Source of the DNA: Geopseudomonas aromaticivorans
GTDB taxonomy: Bacteria > Pseudomonadota > Gammaproteobacteria > Pseudomonadales > Pseudomonadaceae
Direction of reading: 5' to 3'
Assembly: GCF_019097855.1 (NCBI RefSeq)
Contig: NZ_JAHRGL010000071.1
Location: forward strand, 124,001 to 188,000
Length of the DNA: 64,000 nucleotides
Of this stretch, positions 10,773 to 19,552 are shown in pieces (position 1 is the first letter of the stretch; every line of letters begins with the position of its first letter). A program made the position numbers and the translations under genes. Below the pieces are notes generated by a model. It made no database searches. It had not been told where the DNA came from and saw only the letters and a list, made by a program, of their open reading frames with translations.

Positions 10773-10781
10773 TTATCCACA
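10773..10781 (+). promoter_or_regulatory. DnaA box (TTATCCACA)
   Basis: A second perfect TTATCCACA in the same orientation, 516 bases after the first and 93 bases before the TIGR00645 gene. It lies 45 bases upstream of a TATACT -10 box (10826-10831). A role in replication or DnaA-dependent transcription is inferred. Confidence 0.5.
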
Positions 10782-10865
10782 GGCTGGCCCGGCAAGTCCG
10801 GCTGCAGTCGCGCCGGCAGGCCCGCTATACTCGGCCTCCCTTGTGCAATGCCGTGCCTCTATCCC

Positions 10866-11354
10866 ATGGAACGATTCATCGAAAACACCATGTATGCCGC
10901 GCGCTGGCTGCTGGCGCCGATCTATCTCGGGCTGTCGCTGGCGCTGCTGGCGCTGGCCCTGAAGTTTTTCCAGGAAATCTTCCACGTCCTGCCCCATGTG
11001 TTCGAACTGGCCGAGGCCGAGCTGATCCTGGTGCTGCTGTCGATGATCGACATGGCGCTGGTCGGTGGCCTGCTGGTGATGGTGATGATTTCCGGCTACG
11101 AGAACTTCGTCTCCCAGCTCGACATCGACGAGGGCAAGGAAAAGCTCGAGTGGCTGGGCAAGATGGATTCCGGCTCGTTGAAGCTGAAGGTGGCGGCCTC
11201 GATCGTGGCGATCTCCTCGATCCACCTGCTGCGCATGTTCATGGACGCGCAGAAGATCCCCAACGACAAGCTGTTGTGGTACGTGATCATCCACATGACC
11301 TTCGTCGTCTCGGCCTTTGCCATGGCCTACGTGGACAAGCTGACCAAGCACTGA
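10866..11354 (+). CDS. TIGR00645/YqhA family inner-membrane protein
   Basis: 162 residues. The N-terminus [20 protein letters not shown] is the hallmark of the YqhA/TIGR00645 family. I see four membrane segments: about 15-35 ([15 protein letters not shown]), 50-75 ([20 protein letters not shown]), 105-125 ([18 protein letters not shown]) and 136-156 ([17 protein letters not shown]), with a charged cytoplasmic loop containing [12 protein letters not shown]. The function is not established. A TATACT -10 box lies 35 bases upstream. The ATG at 10866 is preferred over the in-frame ATG at 10848 because the family starts at MERFIE. The gene ends before a strong hairpin at 11449. Confidence 0.92.
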   Translation: MERFIENTMYAARWLLAPIYLGLSLALLALALKFFQEIFHVLPHVFELAEAELILVLLSMIDMALVGGLLVMVMISGYENFVSQLDIDEGKEKLEWLGKMDSGSLKLKVAASIVAISSIHLLRMFMDAQKIPNDKLLWYVIIHMTFVVSAFAMAYVDKLTKH

Positions 11355-11448
11355 GCCTGCCCATGAACGGCGCTGCGTCGGCAGCATGCTGCCGGGTGTG
11401 ATCCGCGAGTCTGTGAACAGGCTTCAAGCTAGCTATTGCTGCCTCCTG

Positions 11449-11482
11449 CACCGCCCGTCTTGCCTCTGGCAGACGGGCGGTG
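11449..11482 (+). terminator. Intrinsic terminator-like hairpin
   Basis: CACCGCCCGTCT pairs perfectly with AGACGGGCGGTG across a short loop that can itself pair (TGCC/GGCA). It is followed by GCGGTTTT. It lies between the TIGR00645 gene and the TTGTACA promoter, so it insulates the DUF6482 unit from upstream transcription. Confidence 0.7.
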
Positions 11483-11510
11483 GCGGTTTTGCCTTGCCGC
11501 ACGGCCGATC

Positions 11511-11546
11511 TTGTACAAATATTGTACCTGTTGCATTATTTGTACA
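11511..11546 (+). promoter_or_regulatory. Promoter with overlapping TTGTACA repeats (candidate CarH/LitR operator)
   Basis: A promoter can be read as -35 TTGTAC (11511-11516), a 17-base spacer, and -10 CATTAT (11534-11539). The same stretch holds three TTGTACA-like words: 11511-11517 (exact), 11522-11528 (TTGTACC, exactly 11 bases on) and 11540-11546 (exact). Light/B12-responsive MerR regulators of the CarH/LitR group bind TGTACA-type words in 11-bp steps, and such regulators control photolyase genes in pseudomonads. The repeats cover the -35, the spacer and the edge of the -10, as expected for a repressor. No merR gene is in the window. Confidence 0.55.
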
Positions 11547-11569
11547 GATTCGCTGCCGAGGTGATTGCC

Positions 11570-11875
11570 ATGAACCTGCACGACCTGTCCGCCCACGCCC
11601 TTGCCGGGCGCATCGACGGCCTTGACCTGATCTCCCTGGAGGGCGGCATCTATGTCCTCGAGGCGCAGATGGACGGCCGCCCGCACAGCCTGCTCGACGA
11701 GCACGGGCGCGTCTGCCACCTGCGCTCGGTGGAGCACGCCCGCGATCTGCTGCAGGAGGTGCCACTGCTGCCGTTCCACCTGGTCCACCATTCGCCCTAC
11801 GACGAGATGTGCGGCCTGGCCGAGGGCAGTCGCGAGCCGCTGCGCGTGCCAATCGGCATGCGTTCGCACTGGTGA
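11570..11875 (+). CDS. DUF6482 family protein
   Basis: A 101-residue cytoplasmic protein matching the pseudomonad DUF6482 pattern: LEGGIYVLEA near residue 22, LRSVEHARDLL near 52, then LPFHLVHHSPYDEMCGL and a short basic tail. No catalytic motif is recognised, and its function is unknown. It is the first gene after the TTGTACA-repeat promoter. The ATG at 11570 is preceded by GAGGTG. The photolyase gene follows 142 bases later on the same strand, so both may belong to one light-inducible unit, though a second promoter cannot be excluded. Longer in-frame starts upstream would overlap the promoter and are rejected. Confidence 0.85.
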   Translation: MNLHDLSAHALAGRIDGLDLISLEGGIYVLEAQMDGRPHSLLDEHGRVCHLRSVEHARDLLQEVPLLPFHLVHHSPYDEMCGLAEGSREPLRVPIGMRSHW

Positions 11876-12017
11876 CGCCTGCAGCGCCGCCGGCAGTGCC
11901 GGCTCTGTAGCTCAGTGGCCGGCATCCGCCGTTCGAGGCCAGCGCAGGGCCGATGCCGATCGCGCGGTCGGTGCCGGCATCCCGAGATGGAGATCGTCGA
12001 ACTGTGAGTAACCGATC

Positions 12018-13553
12018 ATGAGCATGGGCGCGCTGCGCCTGGTCCTCGGAGACCAGCTGTCCTTCGAGCTGGCGTCGCTGGCCGGGCTCGACGTGCAGCG
12101 CGACCGCGTGTTGCTCGCCGAGGTGGCCGAGGAAGCCGGGCACGTGCCGCACCATCCGCAGAAGATCGCCTTCGTGTTCAGCGCCATGCGCCACTTCGCC
12201 CAGGCGCTGCGCGAGCGGGGCGTGGCGGTGGACTACGTGACGCTCGACGATCCGGACAACTCCGGCTCGCTGGCCGGCGAGCTGCAGCGCTTCGCCGCTC
12301 TGCACCAGCCGCAGGCCATCCACGTCACCGAGGCCGGCGACTGGCGGGTGGAGCAGGCGCTCAAGGCCAACGGTTTGCCGATCACCTGGCACGCCGATAC
12401 CCGCTTTCTCTGCTCGCGCGACGCGTTCGCCCGCTGGGCGAGTGGCAAGAAGCAGCTGCGCCTGGAGTTTTTCTACCGCGAGATGCGCCGCCAGAGCGGC
12501 CTGCTGCTGCACCCGGACGGCACGCCCGAGGGCGGCGCCTGGAACTTCGACGCCGACAACCGCAAGGCGCTGCCCCGCGGCCTGCGCGGCCCCATGCCGC
12601 TGCGCTTCACGGCGGATGCCATCAGCCGCGAGGTGCTGGCGCTGGTGGCCGAACGCTTCGCCCACCACTACGGGCGCCACGACGGCTTCGACTACCCGGT
12701 GACCCACGCCGAGGCCGAGCAGCTGTGGCAGCATTTCCTCGACTTCGGCCTGGGCGCCTTCGGCGACTACCAGGACGCCATGGCCAGCGGCGAACCGTTC
12801 CTGTTCCACGCGCGGATCAGCGCCGCGCTCAACGTTGGCCTGCTCGACGTGCGCCGGCTGTGCGCCGACGTGGAGACTGCGTACAGGCAGGGGCGGGTGG
12901 CGCTGAACGCCGCCGAGGGCTTCATCCGCCAACTGATCGGCTGGCGCGAGTACGTGCGCGGCATCTACTGGCTGCAGATGCCCGGCTACGCGCAGCGCAA
13001 CGCCTTCGGCAACACGCGCCCCCTGCCGGCGTTCTACTGGAGCGGGCAGACGCGAATGAACTGCATGCGCCAGGCCATCGGCCAGACCCTCGAGCACGCC
13101 TACGCCCACCACATCCAGCGGCTGATGGTCACCGGCAACTTCGCCCTGCTCGCCGGCATCGTGCCGGCGCAGCTGTGCGACTGGTATCTGGCGGTGTACC
13201 TGGACGCCTTCGACTGGGTGGAGCTGCCCAACGTGCTGGGCATGGTGCTGCACGCCGACGGCGGCTACCTGGGCTCCAATCCCTACTGCGCCAGCGGCCA
13301 GTACATCAAGCGCATGTCGGACTACTGCCAGGGCTGCGCCTACCGGGTGAACGAAAGCACCACGGACGACGCCTGCCCGTTCAACGCGCTGTACTGGCAC
13401 TTCCTCATGCGCCACCGCGACCGGCTGGAGGGCAATCCGCGCCTGGGCATGGTCTACAAGAACCTGGCGCGTATGGACGAGGGCAAGCAGCAGGCGTTGT
13501 GGCAGCGCGGCGAGGCGCTGCTGGCGCGCCTGGATGGCGGGGAGGCGCTGTGA
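12018..13553 (+). CDS. FeS-type bacterial cryptochrome / (6-4) photolyase-related protein
   Basis: 511 residues, the length of the FeS-BCP (PhrB/CryB, deoxyribodipyrimidine photolyase-related) family. It opens with LRLVLGDQLS, the photolyase-like Rossmann fold. The FAD-binding helical half includes LIGWREYVRGIYWL and RLMVTGNFALLAG. The four [4Fe-4S] cysteines are present at C349, C437, C440 and C453, one residue off the positions known for Agrobacterium PhrB. The family repairs UV (6-4) photoproducts or acts as a blue-light photoreceptor. It is followed directly by a DUF2256 gene (4-base GTGA overlap). The start (ATG 12018, or the ATG six bases on) has only a weak ribosome site. Confidence 0.94.
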   Translation: MSMGALRLVLGDQLSFELASLAGLDVQRDRVLLAEVAEEAGHVPHHPQKIAFVFSAMRHFAQALRERGVAVDYVTLDDPDNSGSLAGELQRFAALHQPQAIHVTEAGDWRVEQALKANGLPITWHADTRFLCSRDAFARWASGKKQLRLEFFYREMRRQSGLLLHPDGTPEGGAWNFDADNRKALPRGLRGPMPLRFTADAISREVLALVAERFAHHYGRHDGFDYPVTHAEAEQLWQHFLDFGLGAFGDYQDAMASGEPFLFHARISAALNVGLLDVRRLCADVETAYRQGRVALNAAEGFIRQLIGWREYVRGIYWLQMPGYAQRNAFGNTRPLPAFYWSGQTRMNCMRQAIGQTLEHAYAHHIQRLMVTGNFALLAGIVPAQLCDWYLAVYLDAFDWVELPNVLGMVLHADGGYLGSNPYCASGQYIKRMSDYCQGCAYRVNESTTDDACPFNALYWHFLMRHRDRLEGNPRLGMVYKNLARMDEGKQQALWQRGEALLARLDGGEAL

Positions 13554-13699
13554 GGAAGAAGGCCGATCTGCCGGTGAAGCACTGCGCGGGGTGCGGCCTG
13601 CCGTTCGCCTGGCGCCGGAGATGGGCGCGCTGCTGGGACGAGGTGCGCTACTGCTCGGAGCGCTGCCGGCGCGGGCGGACAGGCGCCGGTGGGTTGTAG
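13550..13699 (+). CDS. DUF2256 small zinc-ribbon-like protein
   Basis: A 49-residue gene easily missed by length cut-offs. It starts at a GTG whose bases overlap the photolyase stop (GTGA at 13550-13553), so translation is probably coupled. The sequence reads LPVKHCAGCGLPFAWRRRWA, then WDEVRYCSERCRR: the DUF2256 signature with two cysteine pairs (CxxC and CxxxC) likely to bind zinc, on a very basic background. DUF2256 genes are commonly found next to photolyase/cryptochrome genes. The function is unknown, and the charge suggests nucleic-acid binding. Confidence 0.88.
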   Translation: MRKKADLPVKHCAGCGLPFAWRRRWARCWDEVRYCSERCRRGRTGAGGL

Positions 13700-13713
13700 G
13701 CGCTAATTTAGGC

Positions 13714-13741
13714 GCGAATAAGTTCGCCCCACACCGGGGCG
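13714..13741. repeat. REP-like pair of small palindromes
   Basis: GCGAA-TAAG-TTCGC (13714-13727) overlaps CGCCCC-ACACC-GGGGCG (13725-13741). The GCGAATAAGTTCGC core resembles common Pseudomonas extragenic palindromes. It lies between DUF2256 and fklB and may mark the end of the photolyase transcript. Confidence 0.5.
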
Positions 13742-13866
13742 CGAAGGATTTACCCCGCGTTTTCAGCTTCGGGCTATTGCCCTGCCGACCCTTGCTGGTG
13801 CCGCCCCGGCCGGGCGGTGCCTGTGCTAGTCTGGCCGGCCATTTTTTCCGCCTCAGTGGAGTTCCC

Positions 13867-14484
13867 ATGTCCCAACTCGACCTTTCCACCGACGAAGCCC
13901 GCGTCAGCTACGGCATCGGCCGCCAGCTCGGCGGTCAGCTGCGCGACAACCCGCCGCCCGGCGCCAGCCTGGAGGCCATCCTGGCCGGCCTGACCGATGC
14001 CTACAACAATGCCGACAGCCGCGTGGCCGACGAGCTGATGAACGCCAGCTTCCAGGTGATCCGCGAGCGCATGCAGGCCGAGCAGGCCGCCAAGGCCGAG
14101 CAGGCTGCCCAGGCCGGTCGCGACTACCTGGCCGAGAACGCGAAGCGCGAAGGCGTCACCGTGCTGGCCTCCGGCCTGCAGTTCGAGGTGCTGGTGGCGG
14201 GCGAAGGCGCCAAGCCGAGCGCCGAGGACCAGGTGCGCACCCACTACCACGGCACCCTGATCGACGGCACCGTGTTCGACAGCTCCTACGAGCGCGGCCA
14301 GCCGGCGGAATTCCCGGTCGGCGGCGTGATTCCGGGCTGGGTCGAGGCCCTGCAGCTGATGAACGCCGGCAGCAAGTGGCGCCTGCACGTGCCGAGCGAG
14401 CTGGCCTACGGCGCTCAGGCGATTGGCAGCATCCCGCCGCACAGCGTGCTGGTGTTCGACGTCGAGCTGCTGGACATCCTGTAA
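13867..14484 (+). CDS. fklB: FKBP-type peptidyl-prolyl cis-trans isomerase (FklB-like)
   Basis: 205 residues with the FklB/Mip layout. The N-terminal dimerisation helices run to about residue 100 (Ala/Glu/Gln-rich EQAAKAEQAAQAGRDYLAEN). The C-terminal FKBP domain contains YHGTLIDGTVFDSS, GGVIPGWVEALQLM, LAYG and VLVFDVELLDI. It accelerates prolyl isomerisation during folding. There is no signal peptide (start MSQLDLSTDEARVSYGIG), so it should stay in the cytoplasm, unlike periplasmic FkpA. A GTGGAG ribosome site precedes the ATG, and two hairpin terminators follow. Confidence 0.93.
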   Translation: MSQLDLSTDEARVSYGIGRQLGGQLRDNPPPGASLEAILAGLTDAYNNADSRVADELMNASFQVIRERMQAEQAAKAEQAAQAGRDYLAENAKREGVTVLASGLQFEVLVAGEGAKPSAEDQVRTHYHGTLIDGTVFDSSYERGQPAEFPVGGVIPGWVEALQLMNAGSKWRLHVPSELAYGAQAIGSIPPHSVLVFDVELLDIL

Positions 14485-14489
14485 GACGC

Positions 14490-14557
14490 GTTTTCCCGCG
14501 CCCTTGCGGCGCGGGAAAACGAAAACGCCCGTCGCGGCCAGGCCGGACGGGCGTTTT
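14490..14557. terminator. Two tandem intrinsic terminators between fklB and ispB
   Basis: The first is GTTTTCCCGCGCC-CTTGC-GGCGCGGGAAAAC (14490-14520). The second has arms AAAACGCCCGTC (14522-14533) and GACGGGCGTTTT (14546-14557), with an internal GGCC pairing. Together they end the convergent fklB and ispB transcripts. Confidence 0.85.
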
Positions 14558-14573
14558 GTCGACTGCCGGAATC

Positions 14574-15542
14574 TCAGTGGGTGCGGGCGACGGCGAACTC
14601 GGTCAGCGCCACCAGCGCCTCGCGGTACTCGCTGGGCGGCAGGGCCTCCAGGCAGGCGATGGCGCGGGCCGCGTAGTCGCGGGCGAGCTGGGCGGTGTAG
14701 TCCAGGGCGCCGGACGCTTCCACTGCGGCGAGGATGCCTTCGAGGTCCTCGATGCCGCCCTGCTGGATGGCCTTGCGCACCAGGGCCGCCTGTTCGGGCG
14801 TGCCTTCACGCATGGCGTAGATCAGCGGCAGGGTGGGCTTGCCTTCGGCCAGGTCGTCGCCGACGTTCTTGCCCAGGGTGGCGGCGTCGCCGCGGTAGTC
14901 GAGCAGGTCGTCGACCAGCTGGAAGGCGATGCCCAGGGCGTCGCCGTAGGTGCGCAGCGCCTCGGCCTGTGCGGCGCTGGCACCAGACAGCAGCGCGGCG
15001 CTGTGGGTGGACGCCTCGAACAGCATCGCGGTCTTGCCGCGGATGACTTCCATGTAGATCTCTTCGGTGGTGCTGGCGTCGCGCACCTTGGACAGCTGCA
15101 GCACTTCGCCCTCGGCGATCACCCGGGTGGCCTGGGAGATCACCTGCATTACCGGCAGGGAGCCCAGCTCGACCATCATCTCGAAGGAGCGCGCATAAAG
15201 GAAGTCGCCGACCAGCACGCTGGGCGCGTTGCCCCACAGGGCGTTGGCGGTGGAGCGGCCGCGGCGCAGGGAGGACTTGTCGACCACGTCGTCGTGCAGC
15301 AGGGTCGAGGTGTGCAGGAACTCGATGGTGGCGGCCAGCAGGTTGAGGCGCTCGCCGCGCTGGCCGAGGGCGTTGCCGGCCAGCAGCACCAGCAGCGGAC
15401 GCAGGCGCTTGCCGCCGGCGGAAACGATGTAGTCGCCGATCTTCGCCACCAGGGGCACGCGGGAGGTCAGGCGGCGACGGATGATCTCGTCGACGGCGGT
15501 GAAATCGTCCGCCACCACGCGGTAAAAGACCTGGGGTTGCAT
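14574..15542 (-). CDS. ispB: Octaprenyl/polyprenyl diphosphate synthase
   Basis: This 322-residue trans-prenyltransferase extends farnesyl diphosphate with isopentenyl diphosphate to make the long isoprenoid tail of ubiquinone. Its first Asp-rich motif is DDVVD (residues 84-88) in TLLHDDVVDKS. The second is D211-D-L-L-D215 in QLVDDLLDY. GGKRLRP (about 43-49) is the substrate diphosphate site. The gene is divergent from rplU, as is usual in gammaproteobacteria. The product length (C40 or C45) cannot be read from the sequence; pseudomonads typically make UQ-9. Confidence 0.95.
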   Translation of the reverse strand: MQPQVFYRVVADDFTAVDEIIRRRLTSRVPLVAKIGDYIVSAGGKRLRPLLVLLAGNALGQRGERLNLLAATIEFLHTSTLLHDDVVDKSSLRRGRSTANALWGNAPSVLVGDFLYARSFEMMVELGSLPVMQVISQATRVIAEGEVLQLSKVRDASTTEEIYMEVIRGKTAMLFEASTHSAALLSGASAAQAEALRTYGDALGIAFQLVDDLLDYRGDAATLGKNVGDDLAEGKPTLPLIYAMREGTPEQAALVRKAIQQGGIEDLEGILAAVEASGALDYTAQLARDYAARAIACLEALPPSEYREALVALTEFAVARTH

Positions 15543-15621
15543 CAGCGGTCAAGGCTCCTCTAAGGTTGCGCGGCATGCTAGGTGCCGGGTCTGGCACTGT
15601 CAAGGCGGGCCAGGGGCGCAC

Positions 15622-15650
15622 TTGCCTGGCCGCACGGCATTGCGTACAAT
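15622..15650 (+). promoter_or_regulatory. Sigma-70 promoter of rplU-rpmA
   Basis: -35 TTGCCT (15622-15627), a 17-base spacer and -10 TACAAT (15645-15650) give a strong candidate. The transcript would have a leader of about 130 bases before the rplU ATG. Confidence 0.7.
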
Positions 15651-15785
15651 CCCCGGCCCGAACTTCCCTGGCACTCCCTGCCTTACGCAATTGCATCGAC
15701 GACCTTGTTCCGGCGTCATGCAGCCATGCTGGCCAATAACTCCTTCACTAAAGCGCCAGGTGAGCAGGTCTAACGGAGACATTCC

Positions 15786-16097
15786 ATGTACGCAGTAATT
15801 GTTACCGGCGGCAAGCAGTACAAAGTCGCTGAAGGCGAATTCCTCAAGATTGAAAAGCTCGACGTAGCCACCGGCGAAAGCGTTGCTTTCGACCAGGTTC
15901 TGCTGGTTGCCAATGGCGACGACGTGCAGATCGGCGCGCCGGTCGTGGCGGGTGCCAAAGTCACCGCCGAAGTGATCGCCCAGGGCCGTCACGACAAGGT
16001 GACCATCATCAAGTTCCGTCGCCGCAAGCACCACATGAAGCGTCAGGGCCACCGTCAGTGGTTCACTGAAATCAAGATCACCGGCATTCAGGCCTGA
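15786..16097 (+). CDS. rplU: 50S ribosomal protein L21
   Basis: 103 residues, the normal bacterial L21 length. It begins [20 protein letters not shown] and contains the basic [20 protein letters not shown] near the C-terminus. L21 binds 23S rRNA in the large subunit. Its codons are less GC-rich at third positions than neighbours' (for example GTTACC, GCTGAA), consistent with high expression. A CTAACGGAGAC ribosome site precedes it. It forms an operon with rpmA, 25 bases downstream. Confidence 0.98.
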   Translation: MYAVIVTGGKQYKVAEGEFLKIEKLDVATGESVAFDQVLLVANGDDVQIGAPVVAGAKVTAEVIAQGRHDKVTIIKFRRRKHHMKRQGHRQWFTEIKITGIQA

Positions 16098-16122
16098 TCC
16101 CTTTTTCTGGAGATATTGACTC

Positions 16123-17701
<1,579 letters not shown>

Positions 17702-17763
17702 CGTCCGAGTGACGCGGGGCCGCCTGCGGCCCCTGATCAAGCCTGATTGCAAGGTTGCAGAAC

Positions 17764-18882
17764 ATGCGTGAGAAGGTGAGCAAGGCCCGCCGCTGGGTGG
17801 TGAAGATCGGCAGCGCGCTGCTGACCGCCGACGGCCGCGGCCTCGACCGCGACGCCATGGCGGTGTGGGTCGAACAGATGGTGGCGCTGCGGCGCGCCGG
17901 GGTGGAACTGGTGCTGGTGTCCTCCGGGGCGGTGGCGGCGGGGATGAGCCGGCTGGGCTGGAGTGCCCGGCCGACCACCATCCACCAGCTGCAGGCCGCG
18001 GCCGCGGTGGGCCAGATGGGCCTGATCCAGGCCTGGGAGTCGAGCTTCGCCGAGCACGAGCTGCAGACCGCCCAGGTGCTGCTGACCCACGACGACCTGT
18101 CCGATCGCAAGCGCTACCTCAACGCGCGCAGCACCCTGCGCACCCTGGTCGACCTCGGCGTGATCCCGGTGATCAACGAGAACGACACCGTGGTCACCGA
18201 CGAGATCCGCTTCGGCGACAACGACACCCTGGCCGCGCTGGTGGCCAACCTGGTGGAAGCCGACCTGCTGGTGATCCTCACCGACCGCGACGGCATGTTC
18301 GACGCCGACCCGCGGCACAACCCCGATGCCCAGCTGATCTTCGAGGCGCGCGCCGACGATCCGGCGCTCGACGCGGTGGCCGGAGGTACCGGTGGAGCCC
18401 TGGGCCGCGGCGGCATGCAGACCAAGCTGCGCGCGGCGCGTCTGGCCGCGCGTTCGGGGGCCAACACCATCATCGTCGGCGGACGCATCGAGCAGGTGCT
18501 GGACCGCCTCAAGGCGGGCGAGCGCCTCGGCACCCTGCTGACCCCCGAGCGTGGCCGACATGCCGCGCGCAAGCAGTGGCTGGCCGGCCACCTGCAGACC
18601 CGCGGCACCCTGGAGCTGGACGCCGGTGCGGTGCGCGCGCTGGTCGAGCAGCGCAAGAGCCTGCTGCCGGTCGGCGTCACCGCCGTGGACGGCAACTTCC
18701 GCCGCGGAGAGATGGTGGTCTGCGTCGGTCCGGATGGCCAGGAGGTGGCGCGCGGCCTGGTCAACTACAGTGCCGCCGATGCCCAGCGCATCATCGGCCT
18801 GAGCACCGAAGCCATCGAGCAGGAACTCGGCTACATCGACGAGCCGGAACTGGTGCATCGCGACAACCTGGTGCGGGTATGA
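17764..18882 (+). CDS. proB: Glutamate 5-kinase
   Basis: 372 residues. It catalyses the ATP-dependent phosphorylation of glutamate, the first committed step of proline synthesis. The amino-acid kinase domain includes [14 protein letters not shown] at the N-terminus, [28 protein letters not shown] and the [13 protein letters not shown] segment. The C-terminal PUA domain spans about 280-362 ([20 protein letters not shown]). A TTG nine bases upstream is in frame, but ATG 17764 has an AAGG site at the right distance and gives the usual N-terminus [10 protein letters not shown]. The usual partner proA is not in this window. Confidence 0.96.
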   Translation: MREKVSKARRWVVKIGSALLTADGRGLDRDAMAVWVEQMVALRRAGVELVLVSSGAVAAGMSRLGWSARPTTIHQLQAAAAVGQMGLIQAWESSFAEHELQTAQVLLTHDDLSDRKRYLNARSTLRTLVDLGVIPVINENDTVVTDEIRFGDNDTLAALVANLVEADLLVILTDRDGMFDADPRHNPDAQLIFEARADDPALDAVAGGTGGALGRGGMQTKLRAARLAARSGANTIIVGGRIEQVLDRLKAGERLGTLLTPERGRHAARKQWLAGHLQTRGTLELDAGAVRALVEQRKSLLPVGVTAVDGNFRRGEMVVCVGPDGQEVARGLVNYSAADAQRIIGLSTEAIEQELGYIDEPELVHRDNLVRV

Positions 18883-18890
18883 GGATGGCC

Positions 18891-19361
18891 ATGCACAAGC
18901 TGCTCAAGCCGCTGACTGCGACCCTGGCGCTGCTTGCCGCCGGCGCTCAGGCCGAGACCATCGGCGAAGTGTCCACGGTGTTCAAGCTGCTTGGCCCCAA
19001 CCACAAGATCGTCGTCGAGGCGTTCGACGATCCCCAGGTGGAAGGGGTGACCTGCTACCTGTCGCGGGCCAAGACCGGCGGCATCAAGGGCGGCCTGGGC
19101 CTGGCCGAGGACCGCGCCGAGGCGTCGATCGCCTGTCGGCAGGTCGGACCGATCCGCTTCCGCGAGCCGCTGGAAGACGGCGAGGAGGTGTTCAAGGAGC
19201 GCACCTCGCTGGTGTTCAAGACCATGCAGGTGGTGCGTTTCTTCGACGAGAAGCGCAACACGCTGGTGTACATGGTCTACAGCGACCGCATCATCGAAGG
19301 TAGTCCGCAGAACTCGGTCACCGCCATCCCGATCCTGCCTTGGACGAAAGCGGCGAACTGA
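18891..19361 (+). CDS. creA: CreA family periplasmic protein
   Basis: 156 residues with a signal peptide ([19 protein letters not shown], predicted cut after AQA), then a conserved CreA domain: [56 protein letters not shown] and [16 protein letters not shown]. Two cysteines (in VTCYLS and IACRQ) may form a disulfide. The function of CreA is unknown. The start is uncertain: ATGs at 18879 (overlapping the proB stop), 18885 and 18891 are in frame, and 18891 has GAGG six bases upstream. Coupling to proB is likely, although the functions look unrelated. Confidence 0.87.
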   Translation: MHKLLKPLTATLALLAAGAQAETIGEVSTVFKLLGPNHKIVVEAFDDPQVEGVTCYLSRAKTGGIKGGLGLAEDRAEASIACRQVGPIRFREPLEDGEEVFKERTSLVFKTMQVVRFFDEKRNTLVYMVYSDRIIEGSPQNSVTAIPILPWTKAAN

Positions 19362-19371
19362 TTCCGATACC

Positions 19372-19485
19372 GTAGGGTGGGTTAGGCCGCAGGCCGTAAC
19401 CCACCGAGCCGGCCGCCAGGCCGGCCATGGCGATGCCTGCGGCATCGATGGTGGGTTACGCCGCGGCGCGGCTGACCCACCCTAC
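19372..19485. repeat. Double-hairpin palindromic repeat (GGTGGGTTA type)
   Basis: The outer arms GTAGGGTGGG (19372-19381) and CCCACCCTAC (19476-19485) are perfect inverted copies. Two inner hairpins use GTGGGTTA/TAACCCAC (19377-19384 region with 19397-19405) and GGTGGGTTA/TGACCCACC (19450-19458 with 19473-19481). A GGCCGG-rich palindrome lies in the middle. The architecture is the same as the element at 377-457, with different inner arms. Confidence 0.8.
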
Positions 19486-19500
19486 AGAGACAGCAGAAAC

Positions 19501-19536
19501 AAAAAAGCCGGTCGGGGTAACCCGACCGGCTTTTTT
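19501..19536. terminator. Bidirectional terminator between creA and nuoN
   Basis: AAAAAAGCCGGTCGGG-GTAA-CCCGACCGGCTTTTTT is a 16-bp perfect stem with A and T runs. It ends the proB-creA unit and the long nuo transcript arriving from the other side. Confidence 0.95.
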
Positions 19537-19552
19537 GCGTCCGCGTTTCCCG

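Noticed and set aside
11900-11945. tRNA-like words: TAGCTCAGTGG followed by GTTCGAGGCC
   Set aside because: The two boxes are only about 20 bases apart, leaving no room for an anticodon arm, and no acceptor or D stem can be paired. At most a chance match or an old fragment.
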